A stretch of 64,000 bases of DNA from Melitaea cinxia (Eukaryota; Arthropoda; Insecta; Lepidoptera; Nymphalidae): positions 4,154,001 to 4,218,000 of the forward strand of contig NC_059403.1 of the NCBI RefSeq assembly GCF_905220565.1, read 5' to 3'. Positions 44,546 to 57,150 of this stretch are shown piece by piece. A model generated the notes under the pieces. It was not told the origin of the DNA, ran no database searches, and saw only the letters and a program-made list of their open reading frames with translations. Both the position numbers and the translations under genes were made by a program. The first letter of the stretch is position 1. Each line of letters opens with the position of its first letter.

Positions 44546-47500
44546 TATAAATAAAGTTACCATTTACTTAATAGCTGGTTTATTGTCTGTGACATTAATT
44601 TGAAGTCTATGTAGCATCTTTTATGTGTAAAAATCGCTCGAGTGTTAGTCCGATATAAGGTGTTCGATTGTGTTTTTTTGTGTTACATTAATGATTAACA
44701 ATATTTTAAACTGAGCTAAAAACGCTGGAATACATTTTTACAAAGGTCTGTGGAGTAGATATTTAGTAAAAAATTATAAGAAAAATTTGTGTACATTATG
44801 TGATTGGCGACAACTGTTTATGTGCCTTGAAACGTTGTTTTAAAAGAAGTTGGTTAGTTTTTCATATAAAACCAACATATGTTGTGTGAGAAATTTAGAT
44901 GTGATATCTCGCGAAGCCAAATTAAAGCTCAAACCAAAATAGCGTTCCTATTAAACATGCATCATGTGCCACAAACTCCAGCACCAACATTCGTTTCAAC
45001 ATTAAATTGGATGCTATTGAGCACAAAAGTTAGAAATAGAATAATAAAATAATGATAAAACATAAAATCCTATCCCTTCATTTTCTCATTTTTTTTTTGT
45101 TCGATTAATTTTATTTTAAAACAATCTCATCCATTTTTTTAATCGCAAACATACCATCTATCTCTTAATCGTAATCACAAATAACATAATAAAGCTATAC
45201 CTATTAATACAATATGTACCAAGTTGAGACCAAAACTAATCTAAAAAGCACAAGGACAACTTTCAGTTACATTATTTACACAACTCTTTGATATCGTCAA
45301 ATGTTTAATTAATTAAAAACAACCGTCGACAATTCATAAAAGGTTGTTAGTATTTAGCATTGAATTGTGTATGATTTGTATTTACAGGTGTATAAAAAAA
45401 TATATCAAATACATCATTATACAGTAACACTAACAAACAATCTACAACTATCATAAATTAGCAAATGTAATATTTAATCATCGGATAACAAAACAATGAT
45501 ATAATCATTCTATTTTCGAATGCAACAGCTTGTATTAAATGTTATCATACTAGTATGACAACTAATTACGTAGACATGACATGACCACACAATAGGAGAC
45601 TATGTTGATTGACAATATAAGAACACTTAATCAATTGTTATACAGAAATCGATTGTTAAATGATTAATAGTTATGTCAAATTGACAAATATATAAATATT
45701 TACAATTGTTCTTTATATATCGGTATTGTAGGTTTCCGTCATGCACAAATAATATTGTTTATTGACAAAATTATCTGTATTACTGCGGCGCTGTTGGAAG
45801 CATTAATCTGAAGAATGAATGAATACATAAAAACGAAAAAAAAAAATGTTTAGTTTGCATCCTAAAGTATCTTACGTACATAAAGATTTTGTTATTTCCT
45901 CTTTTGTCTAAAGTAAGAAAGTCTTATTGAAGAGGTCGTTATAATATATTAAAATATTGCTATTGTGTCGAAGCCAAATTCAAGAAATATTAACTTTCAA
46001 AGTGCGTGTTCATGTTCCAGCTACGTTACGCTGATTGATTGATTGATTGACTGATTTTTTCACAAGTGCGGCTGTTAAGAACAAAACTGTGATAAAATTG
46101 TGAAAATCTCAGTAGCAACAACAATATTAAAAAGGAATAGGTATATATGTTTTGCAGTTAACAAGCTATATACAATATATAAAATGTACTTAATAGCTTT
46201 TGTAAAATATATATTTTGTTTTGTCGTATAAAATAAAAGTTTTCGTTAGAAGTGAATAAAAAACATTTTTTTAAAGAATTTTTGTAATAAAACAAGTAAT
46301 CTTTATGATTTACGGTCTAATTCTGTCTATCTGTATAACTTGTACTAAACGTGGTCCGATACGCATTAATCAGTTTGCATGAATGTAGACATATTTTAGA
46401 CAAGTGTGGTGTTTTATAAAATCTTTAAATATCTTTATCATTAACACACGGCCTCCTCTAGATGTTAGAAATACATAAGATGGGCAACACAATGCCTGCA
46501 TTTTACAGCTGTTTGATATAGCCACTGAAATGTTATATACAGGATAGTTAAGTAAAAAGATTATTTATATAACAATCCTTATGTTACTATCCGAGAAAGT
46601 TTTTACTCCGATATCCATTATAAAGGAACGAAATAGTGAGAAAGAGGTCAAGCAGGTGAATACGGTTCTACGACGCTAGAGAAACTCGCACTTAAATTGC
46701 ATAATTATGGAACTCACCAGAAGGCTGTTGTAAAAAACTATGTAAACAAGAACGTAATGCTCTATTTTATTAAGAAAAACGGTTCAGCAAAAGTAAAAGT
46801 AAAACATAAAACTGAAAGTGAAGTGAACCCTAAAAATATTTCAAAATGTTTATTAAAAGAAAGAGTGAAGGCCCGAAGAAGCAGAGACGGGGTTAGTCCA
46901 CGATCCCATCTTCTTTGTTAATTGGCAAATAAATATAATTCAGAATAATTTCACAATTATATGTACGTTTTGTTTATCAAGTTGGTCTTCTTCATCGGCA
47001 ATGACAAAATAAATTCAAACATTTATTTATTTATTTTTAAGTAAAAAATTGTGGTGGTGAGTAACATCACAAAAAAAGTGACAATTTTTTTTAAAAGTAA
47101 TTTATCATGTCAGACTCAAAAGCAATTTAAAATTTTATACAATTTCAATTGTTAACCTTTTGAGACTTAATTTTCAATAGTTGTACGTCTTCACTTACAA
47201 ATAACGAAGTTAGGCTAGTTTTATAATAAAACTGCGTCGAAACCCTCGTCAAAGTCTCTAGTAATATTAAAGAACAAAGTGACAAATTGTTATTTGTTTC
47301 ACGGGCAATCAATAAATTATTTCATTTTAAAATCTAGTTTGCAACCTCTTAGGTTAACTGTTATATGATGTTTTATCGATATACAAAATTTGTAGCTGAT
47401 CAATAATTTCATTTCTACATCGTCATTTGTCAACCATCAATAACTTTACTTGTACATCATCAAAAATCATGAGATTTATATTGTAATATAAAAAATTCTG

Positions 47501-47660
47501 TAACAGTTACGTAGAAATTCCCGAACATTATCAATGTGGGTGCTACCTGATTCTACAAAACCTACACTCAAATGCGTGCCGAAAGAGAATCAAGTGTCTT
47601 GTCACGTGTACATGGAATTTTCTTAAGATGGATTTGAAATTTATAATTATAAACATTTTT
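44546..47660. other. No recognisable gene
   Basis: Three kilobases of AT-rich sequence. A (GATT)n-like run lies at 46031-46056. A 74-codon frame at 46697-46921 is rich in K and N and matches no family I know; not called. Confidence 0.5.
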
Positions 47661-47883
47661 TAATATCATATAAAAATCGACCGTTCCAGCGGGGATCGAA
47701 CCTGCATCTCCAACTTACCGTGTCGGTGCTTATAACCTATGGAACGATGTACCCGTTAGATGGAAGTTTTTGATATGATGATTTTATACTAGATCTAAGC
47801 GACCGTGGCGCCGTCTATAGTGAGTTCTTTACAGAAACCCGCAACTATTCAAAGTTTCATATTACAATGAAAATCTTTGACAG
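47661..47883 (-). repeat. tRNA-like SINE copy
   Basis: Matches 63787-64000 nearly throughout: the B-box region (GCAGGTTCGATCCCCGCTGG on the minus strand), then on the + side GATATGATGATTTTA, GACCGTGGCGCCGTCTATAG, GTGAGTTCTTTACAGA and TTCATATTACAATGAAAATC. The tRNA-like head here has lost the anticodon stem pairing. The outer ATATCATATAAAAA and TTTTTGATATGATG form a short inverted repeat around the head. Confidence 0.8.
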
Positions 47884-48328
47884 AAGAATATCTTTTTTAT
47901 ATTTATGTTTGATATACTCTATACAATAAAATATTATGATAATTTTTCTATTATGTTACTTTAGAAGTTTAGATCCAATACAATGACTATTCACAACGAA
48001 ACTTTATTAAACCATTCAGATCTAATTGTGTATTTTATAATTATATTATACTCGTACTCGTTTGAAGAAGATAATTTACTTTTTTAAGATATCTTTGTAG
48101 CATCTTCTAGTAGGTCTTAGGAGAATTGTCGGCGATAACTTCTTACGATTATCCAATCAGTATATCTTTGTTTTTATTTTGGCCTAACTTTACTGTTTTT
48201 ACTGGTCAGCTTTAGTTTACCCTCGGGATTCTTTGTATTTCAGTTGAAACAGTGTTTGAGAGATAGAGAACGTGCTTTTATAAATATATTTACACTTCTT
48301 TATATTCTAGTACGTATTCACGACTTTG

Positions 48329-48361
<33 letters not shown>

Positions 48362-49701
48362 TAGGTTCTAAGCTGTACCTATATGATATATCATTACAAT
48401 TGATCCAAAAGTTGGTCGTGAAAATGTAAGACAGATATATTTTCGCACCAATAAAGTTAGTAATGATCTTGTAGACATTAAAAACAATAGCTAATAAACC
48501 TTTTATTTGTAGTTAACACAATTGAGAAATTCTATCTACCTATTTAGACAAGACGTCCTTCGTTATTTCTCATGCCTTGAGATATAGCACTTACTTTTTT
48601 TAAATTTAATGAACATTCTTCTTTAACGATTGTTATTATTGATTTCTTAATTGTTATTGCGTATCTATTTTATAAAATTTATGCATAGCCATTGTTTTAA
48701 AAATCTTTCACTTTAGCATTAACGGCAGTGTTTGATACTGTAATTATCTAAAATTTGCTTTCCCAAAATGTCGACCCTAATCAAAGCTACAAATTAAAAT
48801 ATTTGGAAGATGTAATTTAGCAATAAATAGCCGCATGAAGCCCATATAATTCATTTCATGAGTCTCTCTGTCTTTTTTTTCTCATTTTTTTTAATGTTTT
48901 TCAATGTATGTGATTTTGTAAAAAAACTTTTCTTTTTTGCCAAATTGTATATCTCGTTTTAATAACACGTAGTAATTTTTAAAATAACTAACACTATAAT
49001 TTCTTTAATAAACAATTAAAACAATTTAGTTGTAATAAATTAAAAAGTAAGAAATAAATGAAGACCACATACCAAAGGACCTAGAATTGAATATTAATAA
49101 TGTGTTAGTGGTGCAGAAATAAACAGAGTGTAAACACATACGCTCCAAATAAAATATATACAATTTATATAAACACTTCATTTGCCGTTTAATTTTAATC
49201 GTATTGTCAAACAAAAACCGCAGATTTCGTTTGTAAAAATTTGAAGATCCTTCAGAAGCAGTATTCCGTTATCATCAAATTCAAGTGGCACTTTATAGCA
49301 TCGAGGTTGGTTTGAATATTTTACTGATAAAATGTACACTGCTCGTTGCGACAATTTATTTCTTTTGGCTCTGAAATGTTCATTGCAATAAGCCTCTATA
49401 TGTTGAATAAATTGTTTGGAAGCCCTTTCAAACGTGTCGAAATGTTCATTATATAATACAAAAGCGTGTTTTATTTTTCTTTTTAAGAGACGGCTCTGAC
49501 TCAGACGAACTTTATTATATTATGAACACTTTATAGATATTGTATATATATAAACAAGATAAATCTTGAAGAAGAAGATATAACAAGAACTAGGTTTAAC
49601 AATATTCGTAATAAAGCTAATTTAAGAATATCTAAAGATCGTCTCTACGCAATTTGTGATCTTAATTTAGTTTTGTGTTATGGTAGTTTATATAGTCATT
49701 A
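47884..49701. other. No gene; one (AAT)n run
   Basis: AT-rich sequence with a clean (AAT)n microsatellite at 48331-48361. Nothing else supported. Confidence 0.5.
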
Positions 49702-49996
49702 ACTGAGGTAGGGCACAGCAAGAAACATCCTGCTCAAAATCTGAAGCAGATCAACTGGGGAAGTACCTCAACTTTACAGAATATCACAGCTAAATACTAC
49801 TGCTTTCAAGCAGTGTTGTGTTCCTGTGGTAATTAAAATAATTAGAGCTCCTGAGAAGGATTGGGAGTAGGGTTGGCAATGCGCTTGCGATGCTTCTGGT
49901 ATTGAAGGCATCTATAGGCTACGATAATCACTTACCATCAGGTGAGCCACGTACAAAAGCATACACTTGTTTGCCGACCTAATTAAATAAAAAAAT
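49702..49996 (+). mobile_element. LINE 3' tail
   Basis: AACTGAGGTAGGGCACAGCA, AAGTACCTCAACTTTACAGA, GTGTTGTGTTCCTGTGGTAA, TTGCGATGCTTCTGGTATTG, CTTACCATCAGGTGAGCCAC and TTTGCCGACCTAATTAAAT with an A-run. Same family as 57777-58062, some 15% diverged by rough eye. Confidence 0.83.
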
Positions 49997-50589
49997 GTAA
50001 ATTTTATAGATCACTATAGGTAAACATCTAATAACAGTTATATAACAGTACTGTCAAATATTTTGGTATCCTCACACATTTATCGCAATGTGGTTGAAGC
50101 TCAGTGTGGAACTACTAAAGTAATCGCATTATGATAAGCTGCGTTCTATGTGAACACAGCACATTATCTCTTCTAAGTAGATTCCGTTGAGTATCGCAGT
50201 AGACACGGCTGTAATGTAACGTTTTACAGTAGAATTGTAGAATATAGGATCATGTATTTTAAAAAAATAATACTAAAATTAAAAGTTATCGCCGTGTTTG
50301 TTTATAGAGTTCATAAAAACTGAAATCAAAGAGGAGACAGTAGACAACCTTGTAAAATGCTGAATGGCTGTCCAATATTAAAAGAATCGTAATTATTAAT
50401 ATTTATCAACACAGTAGTTATACTATTGTTAGCACATAAATTAAATTGAATAGACTAAAATGGGATGATAGAAGGATTTAAAATATTTTTCTTACGCATA
50501 TACAAAAATACGCAGTACACAAAAATGTTTGATAAAGAAAGTGTTTGTGCCCATATGGAGTAAAGATGTTTTTAAAGTTAACGAGTTCG
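49997..50589. other. No recognisable feature
   Basis: AT-rich. Nothing supported. Confidence 0.45.
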
Positions 50590-50957
50590 TTTTAGGGTTC
50601 CGTACCTGAAAAGGAAGAAACGGAACCCTTATAGGATCACTTTGTTGTCCGTCTGTCAGTCAAGACCCATTTTCTCTGGAGTACGCGTGGAGGTATCAAG
50701 CTGAAATTTATACCAAATACTCAAGTATACTGTTCCTTGGAGCTGTAAAAAAATCAAACTTCTATGCTGTAAATTTTCGACGCTCGCAAGGGAATTAAAA
50801 TCTACAGGGTATTTCCCGTGAACTCAGAATCTTGAAATTTCGTACGAAGCAACGTCTCATAGCACAGATAAAGGAAAAATTGCGTAAAAAGCATAAATTT
50901 TAGTTACTTCAACTCTCGGTGAGCGAGCCGACTAGCACTTGGCCGGTTTTTTTTTGT
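50590..50957 (+). repeat. GGGTTCCGTACC repeat
   Basis: Begins TTTTAGGGTTCCGTACCTGA then AAACGGAACCCTTATAGGAT and GTTGTCCGTCTGTC, and ends GAGCGAGCCGACTAGCACTT then GGCCGGTTTTTTTTT. I know this combination as a common lepidopteran interspersed repeat of uncertain class. GGGTTCCGT and ACGGAACCC at its start form an inverted pair. Non-coding. Confidence 0.75.
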
Positions 50958-51178
50958 GATACATCACATCACACACGAAGTAGGCTCGTTTTTGGAAAAT
51001 AAACCCATGTAAAGGTCATTGACATTGTTTTGTCCTAAACAAACTTGAAAGAGGTCGCTGTCAGCTTTGAACGGACAACATTAGAAGGACGACCCCACCA
51101 GACTTGCTTAACTCAATTGATCGGTTTGACATTTTTGTCTACTATAATTACTTGTTTTAGAAAATGTTGCAAACTTTT

Positions 51179-51440
51179 TAACCGACTTTAAAAAGGTGGA
51201 GGTACTCAATGCGGCTGGTATTATTTTTCATATGTATGTACACAGATTAAATCGTGGTTTCTGATCCGATTTACGTGATTTTTTATTTGTTACATGCGGA
51301 ATATCTGCTATTTGGTCCCATAAAAATTTAGTTTAGCATGGCTCAGTTGTTTTTATTATATGAGAATTTTTGTTAACTTGGACGATGGCATTTTTAAGTG
51401 TGTTAACCTCATAACTTTTTACTGCGTGTACCGGTTTTGA
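51179..51440 (+). repeat. AACCGACTT repeat, diverged
   Basis: TAACCGACTTTAAAAAGGTG at the start and CATAACTTTTTACTGCGTGT then ACCGGTTTTGATAATT near the end. The central part differs from other copies and the far end is missing. Confidence 0.65.
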
Positions 51441-51589
51441 TAATTTTAATATTTATTTATTCACATGCTTTTATATGTTTATGTTATTCTTCTATATGTG
51501 TTCATATATATGCTTTTATGTATTTAAAATTATATTTATATCTGTCTACTTTAACACTATCTCGCACTTAGTTTTTAATAATCTCCTTT

Positions 51590-51742
51590 TACCTGGGGTT
51601 GTCTGGAAGAAATTGCTGAAAGCAATAAGACCGCCTTTGCATGGAGTCAGTGTATTTACTTATTATTTTGTACTGCTATGTTTGTTTTTACTATGTGAAT
51701 GTGTTTTACTATGTCTATTCAACAAAGTAATAAATAAATAAA
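51590..51742 (+). mobile_element. LINE 3' UTR (CTGGAAGAAATTGC type)
   Basis: TTTTACCTGGGGTTGTCTGG, then AAGAAATTGCTGAAAGCAAT and AAGACCGCCTTTGCA, then a T/G-rich stretch and AATAAATAAATAAA end. In related copies this hairpin reads GATCGCTnnnAGCGAT; here compensated as ATTGCTGAAAGCAAT, so pairing is kept. Confidence 0.7.
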
Positions 51743-51930
51743 AATTGGCTGACAAAGAAAAGTACTATAGGAGAAAAAAATATTACGGTAATTATTTGCC
51801 AATGCCCTGTGAAATTGTAACATCTGATTAACTTAAAACTTCACTCCTATGTAGAAAAATAGAATTTTGCCTGTGGTGGGTCTTTAATAGATGGTTACAG
51901 TTTAGTATTGAATTGAAATAAATATTAATA

Positions 51931-51972
51931 CCTAGCCCGCCAGACGTTGTCTTGCAAACTGCGCACATCAAA
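51931..51972 (-). mobile_element. Helitron-like 3' end fragment
   Basis: CCTAGCCCGCCAGACGTTGT and CTTGCAAAC resemble the left edge of the 311-492 and the right edge of the 14805-15119 elements. Very short. Confidence 0.5.
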
Positions 51973-52069
51973 TGATTGTTACGTTTTCTTTTGCAGTTTT
52001 ACGATTTCTGTGCAATTTTCGTAATTTTATACGTCGTAAAAATCTTATTTTTTATTTATTTCTTTATTC

Positions 52070-52175
52070 TTAATGTACATCAAAATACAGACACATATAA
52101 AGAAAGATACAATACAAGATGTACAAAGGCGATCTTATCGCTAAATAGCGATTTTTTCCAGATAACCTTTGGGTA
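52070..52175 (-). mobile_element. LINE 3' UTR (GCGATAAGATCGCC type)
   Basis: Minus strand: AGGTTATCTGGAAAAAATCG, CTATTTAGCGATAAGATCGC, CTTTGTACATCTTGTATTG. The ATCGCTATTTAGCGAT hairpin is intact. Same 3' UTR family as 51590-51742, in the opposite orientation 330 bp away. Confidence 0.7.
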
Positions 52176-52675
52176 CTGGACACGATACAGTAGTAGCGGT
52201 TAGAAGTGTGCACATATTAAGGAGGAAAAATCAATAATAAATAATGTAACTAACTAAAAATACGAGGCATTAAGACATACTTAGATATAAACCACGATAT
52301 GATAGACTTACATAAATATAAAAAACTTATATATAAATAAGTAAATATTTTAGTATATAATATATAAAACACTTGCTATCCTCCTCAGATCTTCTAAATA
52401 GTATGATTATTTAAAAAAAATAGAAGAAATTAGTCAAGCCTTTGCCGAGTTTTGAGCTCAGAAACACATTTAATTAAAATAACAGTATACAATCCTACGC
52501 CAGATTGAAACTTTTGGAAAAATATTTGTGTGGAAGAGAAAAATTTATACATGGAACAGAAATTAATTACTAATGTGAATTTTTAAAACTACCCGAGACA
52601 GAATGAGTATGTCATAAAAATTTAATGAGAATATGTTTGTTTCAAATACTTAAACATACCTATATTTTGTAATTT
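52176..52675. other. No recognisable feature
   Basis: AT-rich. Nothing supported. Confidence 0.45.
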
Positions 52676-52862
52676 TCATCATCGTCATCATCACTTCAAC
52701 CTATCGCAGTCCACTGCTGGACATAGACCTCCATAAGTTCGTGCCAAAAATGGCGTGAACTCATGTGTTTTGCCCATAGTAACCACGCTAGGCAGGCGGG
52801 TTGGTGACCTTAGAGCAAGTCCAGCAGTGGACTGCAATCGGCTGAAATAATGATGGGTGATG
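52676..52862. mobile_element. Two LINE tails, back to back
   Basis: From 52676 to about 52808 the (ATG)n-LINE tail lies on the minus strand: (CAT)n-like start, then CAGTCCACTGCTGGACATAG to CAGGCGGGTTGGTGACC. At 52809 the sequence switches to AAGTCCAGCAGTGGACTGCA then ATCGGCTGAAATAATGATG, the same 3' end on the + strand. The result is an inverted pair with a short centre. Confidence 0.8.
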
Positions 52863-53436
52863 TTTTTAGAATATTATAATTTTCTATTAACACATTTATA
52901 ATTAAATTGAGCTTCGATAATCTGTTTATAAAGTTGATTAAATTTTCAAATTTATTTTCCCTAACAAAAAAAAAGTTAAATAACATAAAATTCCGAATGA
53001 AAGGTGTTAATTATGATCGACTCACGTTATCTAACCGCATATATAACGAAATTAGGATTGACTGGAATTGGCTCTCTGCGTTTGATGAAAACGGCCACAG
53101 GTGCTCTAAATCCCTTTGGGAAGGGTAAAACTTGCTTCTTTGAAGTTATTCGTTTCCACACTGGAATTTCAATTTGATTGTTTTATTTGTACGTTCTAGA
53201 AATTACTGTTCTTTGGTTTCAACGTTTAAATTGTTTTATTTTTCATTACGGCTTTGAGGATTATTTTAATGTTTTAAGGATTCTTTTAAAATATTTTTTT
53301 AAATAAAAGTTTATAACATTATACATGTATAACAATTGGTTCATTTACCTTTCTCTTTATTTTCATTTTTTTCTTACATTAAGAAAAACAAGATAAAATG
53401 AGGTAAACTACAAAGATTTTAATCTTTTATTTCCAA
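52863..53436. other. No recognisable feature
   Basis: AT-rich. The 73-codon frame 52907-53128 shows no family features. Confidence 0.45.
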
Positions 53437-53845
53437 CTAGCTGATCCGATAAACATCATTCCTTCATTTATTTCCTATATATATATATAAATATTACATA
53501 CAAACCTGGTCTTAAACGTAACGGACACAAAAAAGAATGACATAGTCGTGCGGTAGTTATGCGCTTATAAACATTTTCGGTGATACATTTTATCTATATA
53601 GGTATATATATATATGTCTTACATATTACGTATGTATAAAAGTATACTGATATATTGCAAATATTACTGTATATATGTAACATATTTATATCTTTAATGC
53701 GACACTTATACGTGTAGTAACGTCTTGAAGCTATCCTACAATTATTCTCGATGAACAAGCGTTGAAACCAAAAAATATAATCTGAATATATTCAGATACA
53801 AACACAAATTCTTAAACTTTTATATTAAATATAAATTATACGTAG

Positions 53846-53850
<5 letters not shown>

Positions 53851-53889
<39 letters not shown>
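53851..53889. repeat. (TA)n microsatellite
   Basis: Alternating CATATA...TATATG run of about 19 TA units. Confidence 0.95.
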
Positions 53890-53893
<4 letters not shown>

Positions 53894-54785
53894 ACTCTTG
53901 AATGATTAATTTCTCGAATGAGAACTAAACATATTATATAAATAATACTCCAAAACCATCTATTTAAAAATAATATATTTTATAAGAATCAAATTAGTAA
54001 GATTCGATAGAAGATCAAAATTTATTTCTAAATATTAACACGACCAAAAACGCAGATGTTACTTCAGTAGGTACGTAAAAATAAGAATTATCGCGGTTAA
54101 ATTTTATATCTTTGCAAAAGAATGCTATTGTTACCATCGCTGAAGTGCCTGAGATAATGAGATCGACCCTTAGCAAGATTCCTCCAATTCAGGGAAAGAC
54201 ATTGATTGACGTCATCAGATTATCGCAAAGAGAGGCTCTATTACAATGTCAACGTGAAATATCAACTTTTATTTAAAAAAAGATTTATCCATTGACTTAG
54301 ACCAGTGAAGTTTATCTAGCGTTGTTGAGGTCACTTCTAGGTTTAACTTACCTATACCAAAATATGTCTACGGGCATCTTATAATTAATGTATCGGTCTT
54401 TAATTGTTTATCTCACTCAAGATTGTATTTATTAAGAAATTTGAATTTATCTAGTTTTCCATACAAAAAAAATAACAGAAAATAAAATAATAAAAAAAAG
54501 TTAGATATCAAGATACTATATGAACAGGTTCTATTATGGTTTTATTTTACTTAACAAATTCGATATTTTCGATGATATCATCCCGTCGTGTACGAAGTTT
54601 AATTAGAAGTTTTCGGTTATTCATAAAAATATTAACGTTACCTTAACTTAAGTAACTTACTGAACTACGCGAACTAAATTATTTGCTTGATACTTCGAAA
54701 GTGCGTGGAATTAACTTTGCTAGAAATGTTTAGCTTACACCAACTCTTTTTACATTGGTAACGATTCTTACCCATAATAGGCAAA
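53890..54785. other. No recognisable feature
   Basis: AT-rich. Nothing supported. Confidence 0.45.
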
Positions 54786-54880
54786 ATATCCGCCAGCTCG
54801 GAATAGAGCAGTATAGTGCATTAAGTTCCTACCATTCTCCTACAAAGTGAATGATACCTATGCAATGGCAGCCTGAACCA
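54786..54880 (+). repeat. Old SINE 3' fragment
   Basis: ATATCCGCCAGCTCGGAATA, then GAGCAGTATAGTGCATTAAG, CTCCTACAAAGTGAATGATA and GCAGCCTGAACC follow the 3' third of the long-body SINE at 42444-42775, heavily diverged. Confidence 0.7.
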
Positions 54881-55813
54881 ATTAATTGACAATTATAATT
54901 TTTGTTAACACAATTTTTTCTTTTTATAGCATTTATCTAAATATTTTCTCGTTCAAATTTAAGTGTAATGGAATTAAGGACAACTGTTTCTTGGAATCGT
55001 ACAATTTTCTAAGACGAATATGTTCTAGAAATGAAACAACATCTCAGAGATCAATGCCGAGATGAAATAGCAAGATACTTTGTTGAGTAGCGGTAATATT
55101 TTATAGGAAATAGCCTGGTGTATCTCACATAAGATGTCGTAGAGTTATTTTACTTTTATAATAATTTATTAAATATGTTTTATGTTGCTGTGCGTATAGT
55201 AAAGTGTTAAATAAATAATAAATATATTCAGCCCTTTGGCTGTATTTTAAGAGGAGGCAAATGTCTCTCACGACCTAAACACAAATTACTCATTTGACTT
55301 TGTTGGTATGTTATAAAAATACGAAATTTTAAACTTGACAAGTTTAGATCTGGAAGTTTTAAGAATTTCAAATGTAGACCACTATTACAACTTGGTGTTT
55401 CTTAAACAATCTTCGAAACGTATCAAACATTAAACTTTAAATAATGCGAAACCTTTTAAGACTTTAGAAAGAAACATTTAAACACAGACCCATGCACTCA
55501 TAGTTTTATCGGACTTGCTTTCTTTAATACTTGACTACTGCGCGTCAACTAAGTTCACTAAAAAATAAAGAAAAGTCACAGCAAATAAAATGTAATTCTA
55601 ATATATTTTTTGTGATGTAATATTGATTTTGTTATATAATAGGTACAGTTAAGTTAAAAAAATGTATTGATTGATTAATTGATTGATTTAATGGCTTTCA
55701 GTTGTGCTCGTGGAGTGCGGTTGATTGCGCCAATATCACGTAGAGTGGAGAATACACGAAGGAGAATAATTGGTGCACTTAAGATAACAGTCTCAATTTA
55801 ATATTCAAAATAG
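54881..55813. other. No recognisable feature
   Basis: AT-rich, with a TGATTGATT-type run near 55665-55688. Nothing coding. Confidence 0.45.
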
Positions 55814-56074
55814 TCATCATCATTCCAGCCTATTGCAGTCCACTGCTGGACATAGCCCTCCACAAGTTCGCGCCAAAAATGCGTGAACTCATGTATGCTC
55901 ATAGTCAACACGCTGGGCAGGCGGGTCGGTGACCGTAGGGCTGGCTTTGTCGTACCGAAGACGCTGCTGCCCGTCTTCGGCCTGTGTGTTTCAAAGCCAG
56001 CGGTCAGATGGTTATCCCGCCATCGGTCGGCTTTTTAAGTTCCAAGGTGGTAGTGGAACCTTGTGATCCCTTAG
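55814..56074 (-). mobile_element. LINE 3' tail
   Basis: (CAT)n then CCAGCCTATTGCAGTCCACT, GCGCCAAAAATGCGTGAACT, CCGAAGACGCTGCTGCCCGT and AAGTTCCAAGGTGGTAGTGG on the + strand, i.e. the (ATG)n-LINE tail on minus. It breaks off at TGATCCCTTAG, where the ATGGCGGGATAATCATC segment begins. Confidence 0.82.
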
Positions 56075-56931
56075 ATGGCGGGATAATCATCCGATTCGAC
56101 AGACAGATTTCGAAAGAAAAAAATCGTTTTTTGGCTCTCCTGAAAAAAACGTGATTTGTCCCTTACGCTAATTGATACTCTAGTGTCGATATATATATTG
56201 TATATATATACAACCAAACATTTTTGTATGTTTATTATGCTTTTGACCTTTTTTTGATTATTTTTTCCAATAACAAAGAAAATCATTGAAACGTCGGTGA
56301 TTATTTAAAAAAAAATAACTACATTTTGTCTTGTATATTGTACCTTTTTTGGCCTTTTCATATTACCTATGTCATAAGATTAAATTATAACTTACTTTTA
56401 TTTTTGAGACAACTCGTTTATAAATATTTAATTGTATTAATAATTAGTAAATTCCATTAACATTTATAAAAAAGTAAATACTATATAATTAAATATAAGT
56501 GTGTAAGTTTAGGTTTATGCCTCTCGATTGAGTGCTAATTTATTTAAATGAATAGCCTAATTAATATACAGAGCTCCGGAGGGGCATTTAGGATCTGACG
56601 TTTCACATTTATTATTACGTTATCAAATTGAATTAAAGGTATAAGAACTTAAGCGCTTCACTTATCTTTATTATATAAGTTGAAAACACAAAACTAATTT
56701 GTTTTAGCACTTTTATAATTTTTAACATTTTCATATTTTTCTTCATTTAAAATTGTCATCGAAATTAGTAAATTTTTAAAAGTTTTCGACAACGATTTTC
56801 TGTAACAAAAGCAGTCTAGTTTTCTCTTATAACAATTTTTCATATACCTAATGAACATCAATTGTCAAACCAGACACTGTTCGTATAAAAAAGCGAAATT
56901 TTAGTATTATTGAAAGTTAATTAAAATTGAC
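56075..56931. other. No recognisable feature
   Basis: AT-rich. Nothing supported. Confidence 0.45.
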
Positions 56932-57150
56932 GCTGTGTGGCTACGGCAATAAGAATATAGCCACTCCCTCTCCTCCTGTGGGTATCGTAAGAGACGACTG
57001 AGGAATAACACAGTTTCACTACCACCTAGAAACTTAAAAAGTCGACCGATGGCGGCATAACCGCGGGGGCCGAAGACGGGCAGCAGTGTCTTCGGTGCGA
57101 CAAAGCCAGCCCTGCGATCAGGCGATAGGCTGAAATGATGATGATGATGA
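56932..57150 (+). mobile_element. LINE 3' tail, internally deleted
   Basis: GCTGTGTGGCTACGGCAATA through AATATAGCCACTCCCTCTCC and GGCCGAAGACGGGCAGCAGT, then GCGACAAAGCCAGCCCTGCG directly followed by GATAGGCTGAA(ATG)n. Relative to 28986-29324, the stretches around the AACCATC and GGCGGGTTGGTGAC to GTCCAGCAG parts are missing, so there are two internal deletions. Confidence 0.82.

Noticed and set aside
46697..46921. 74-codon frame, K/N-rich
   Set aside because: No recognisable motif, composition as expected from AT-rich DNA, and no splice or promoter context.
49701..49722. TGAGGTAG, the let-7 seed, at 49704 and 57780
   Set aside because: It belongs to the LINE 3' tail family, the rest of let-7 does not follow, and no hairpin partner is nearby.
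51475..51741. 88-codon hydrophobic frame resembling a membrane protein
   Set aside because: Its second half is the LINE 3' UTR repeat at 51590-51742, so it is not a gene.
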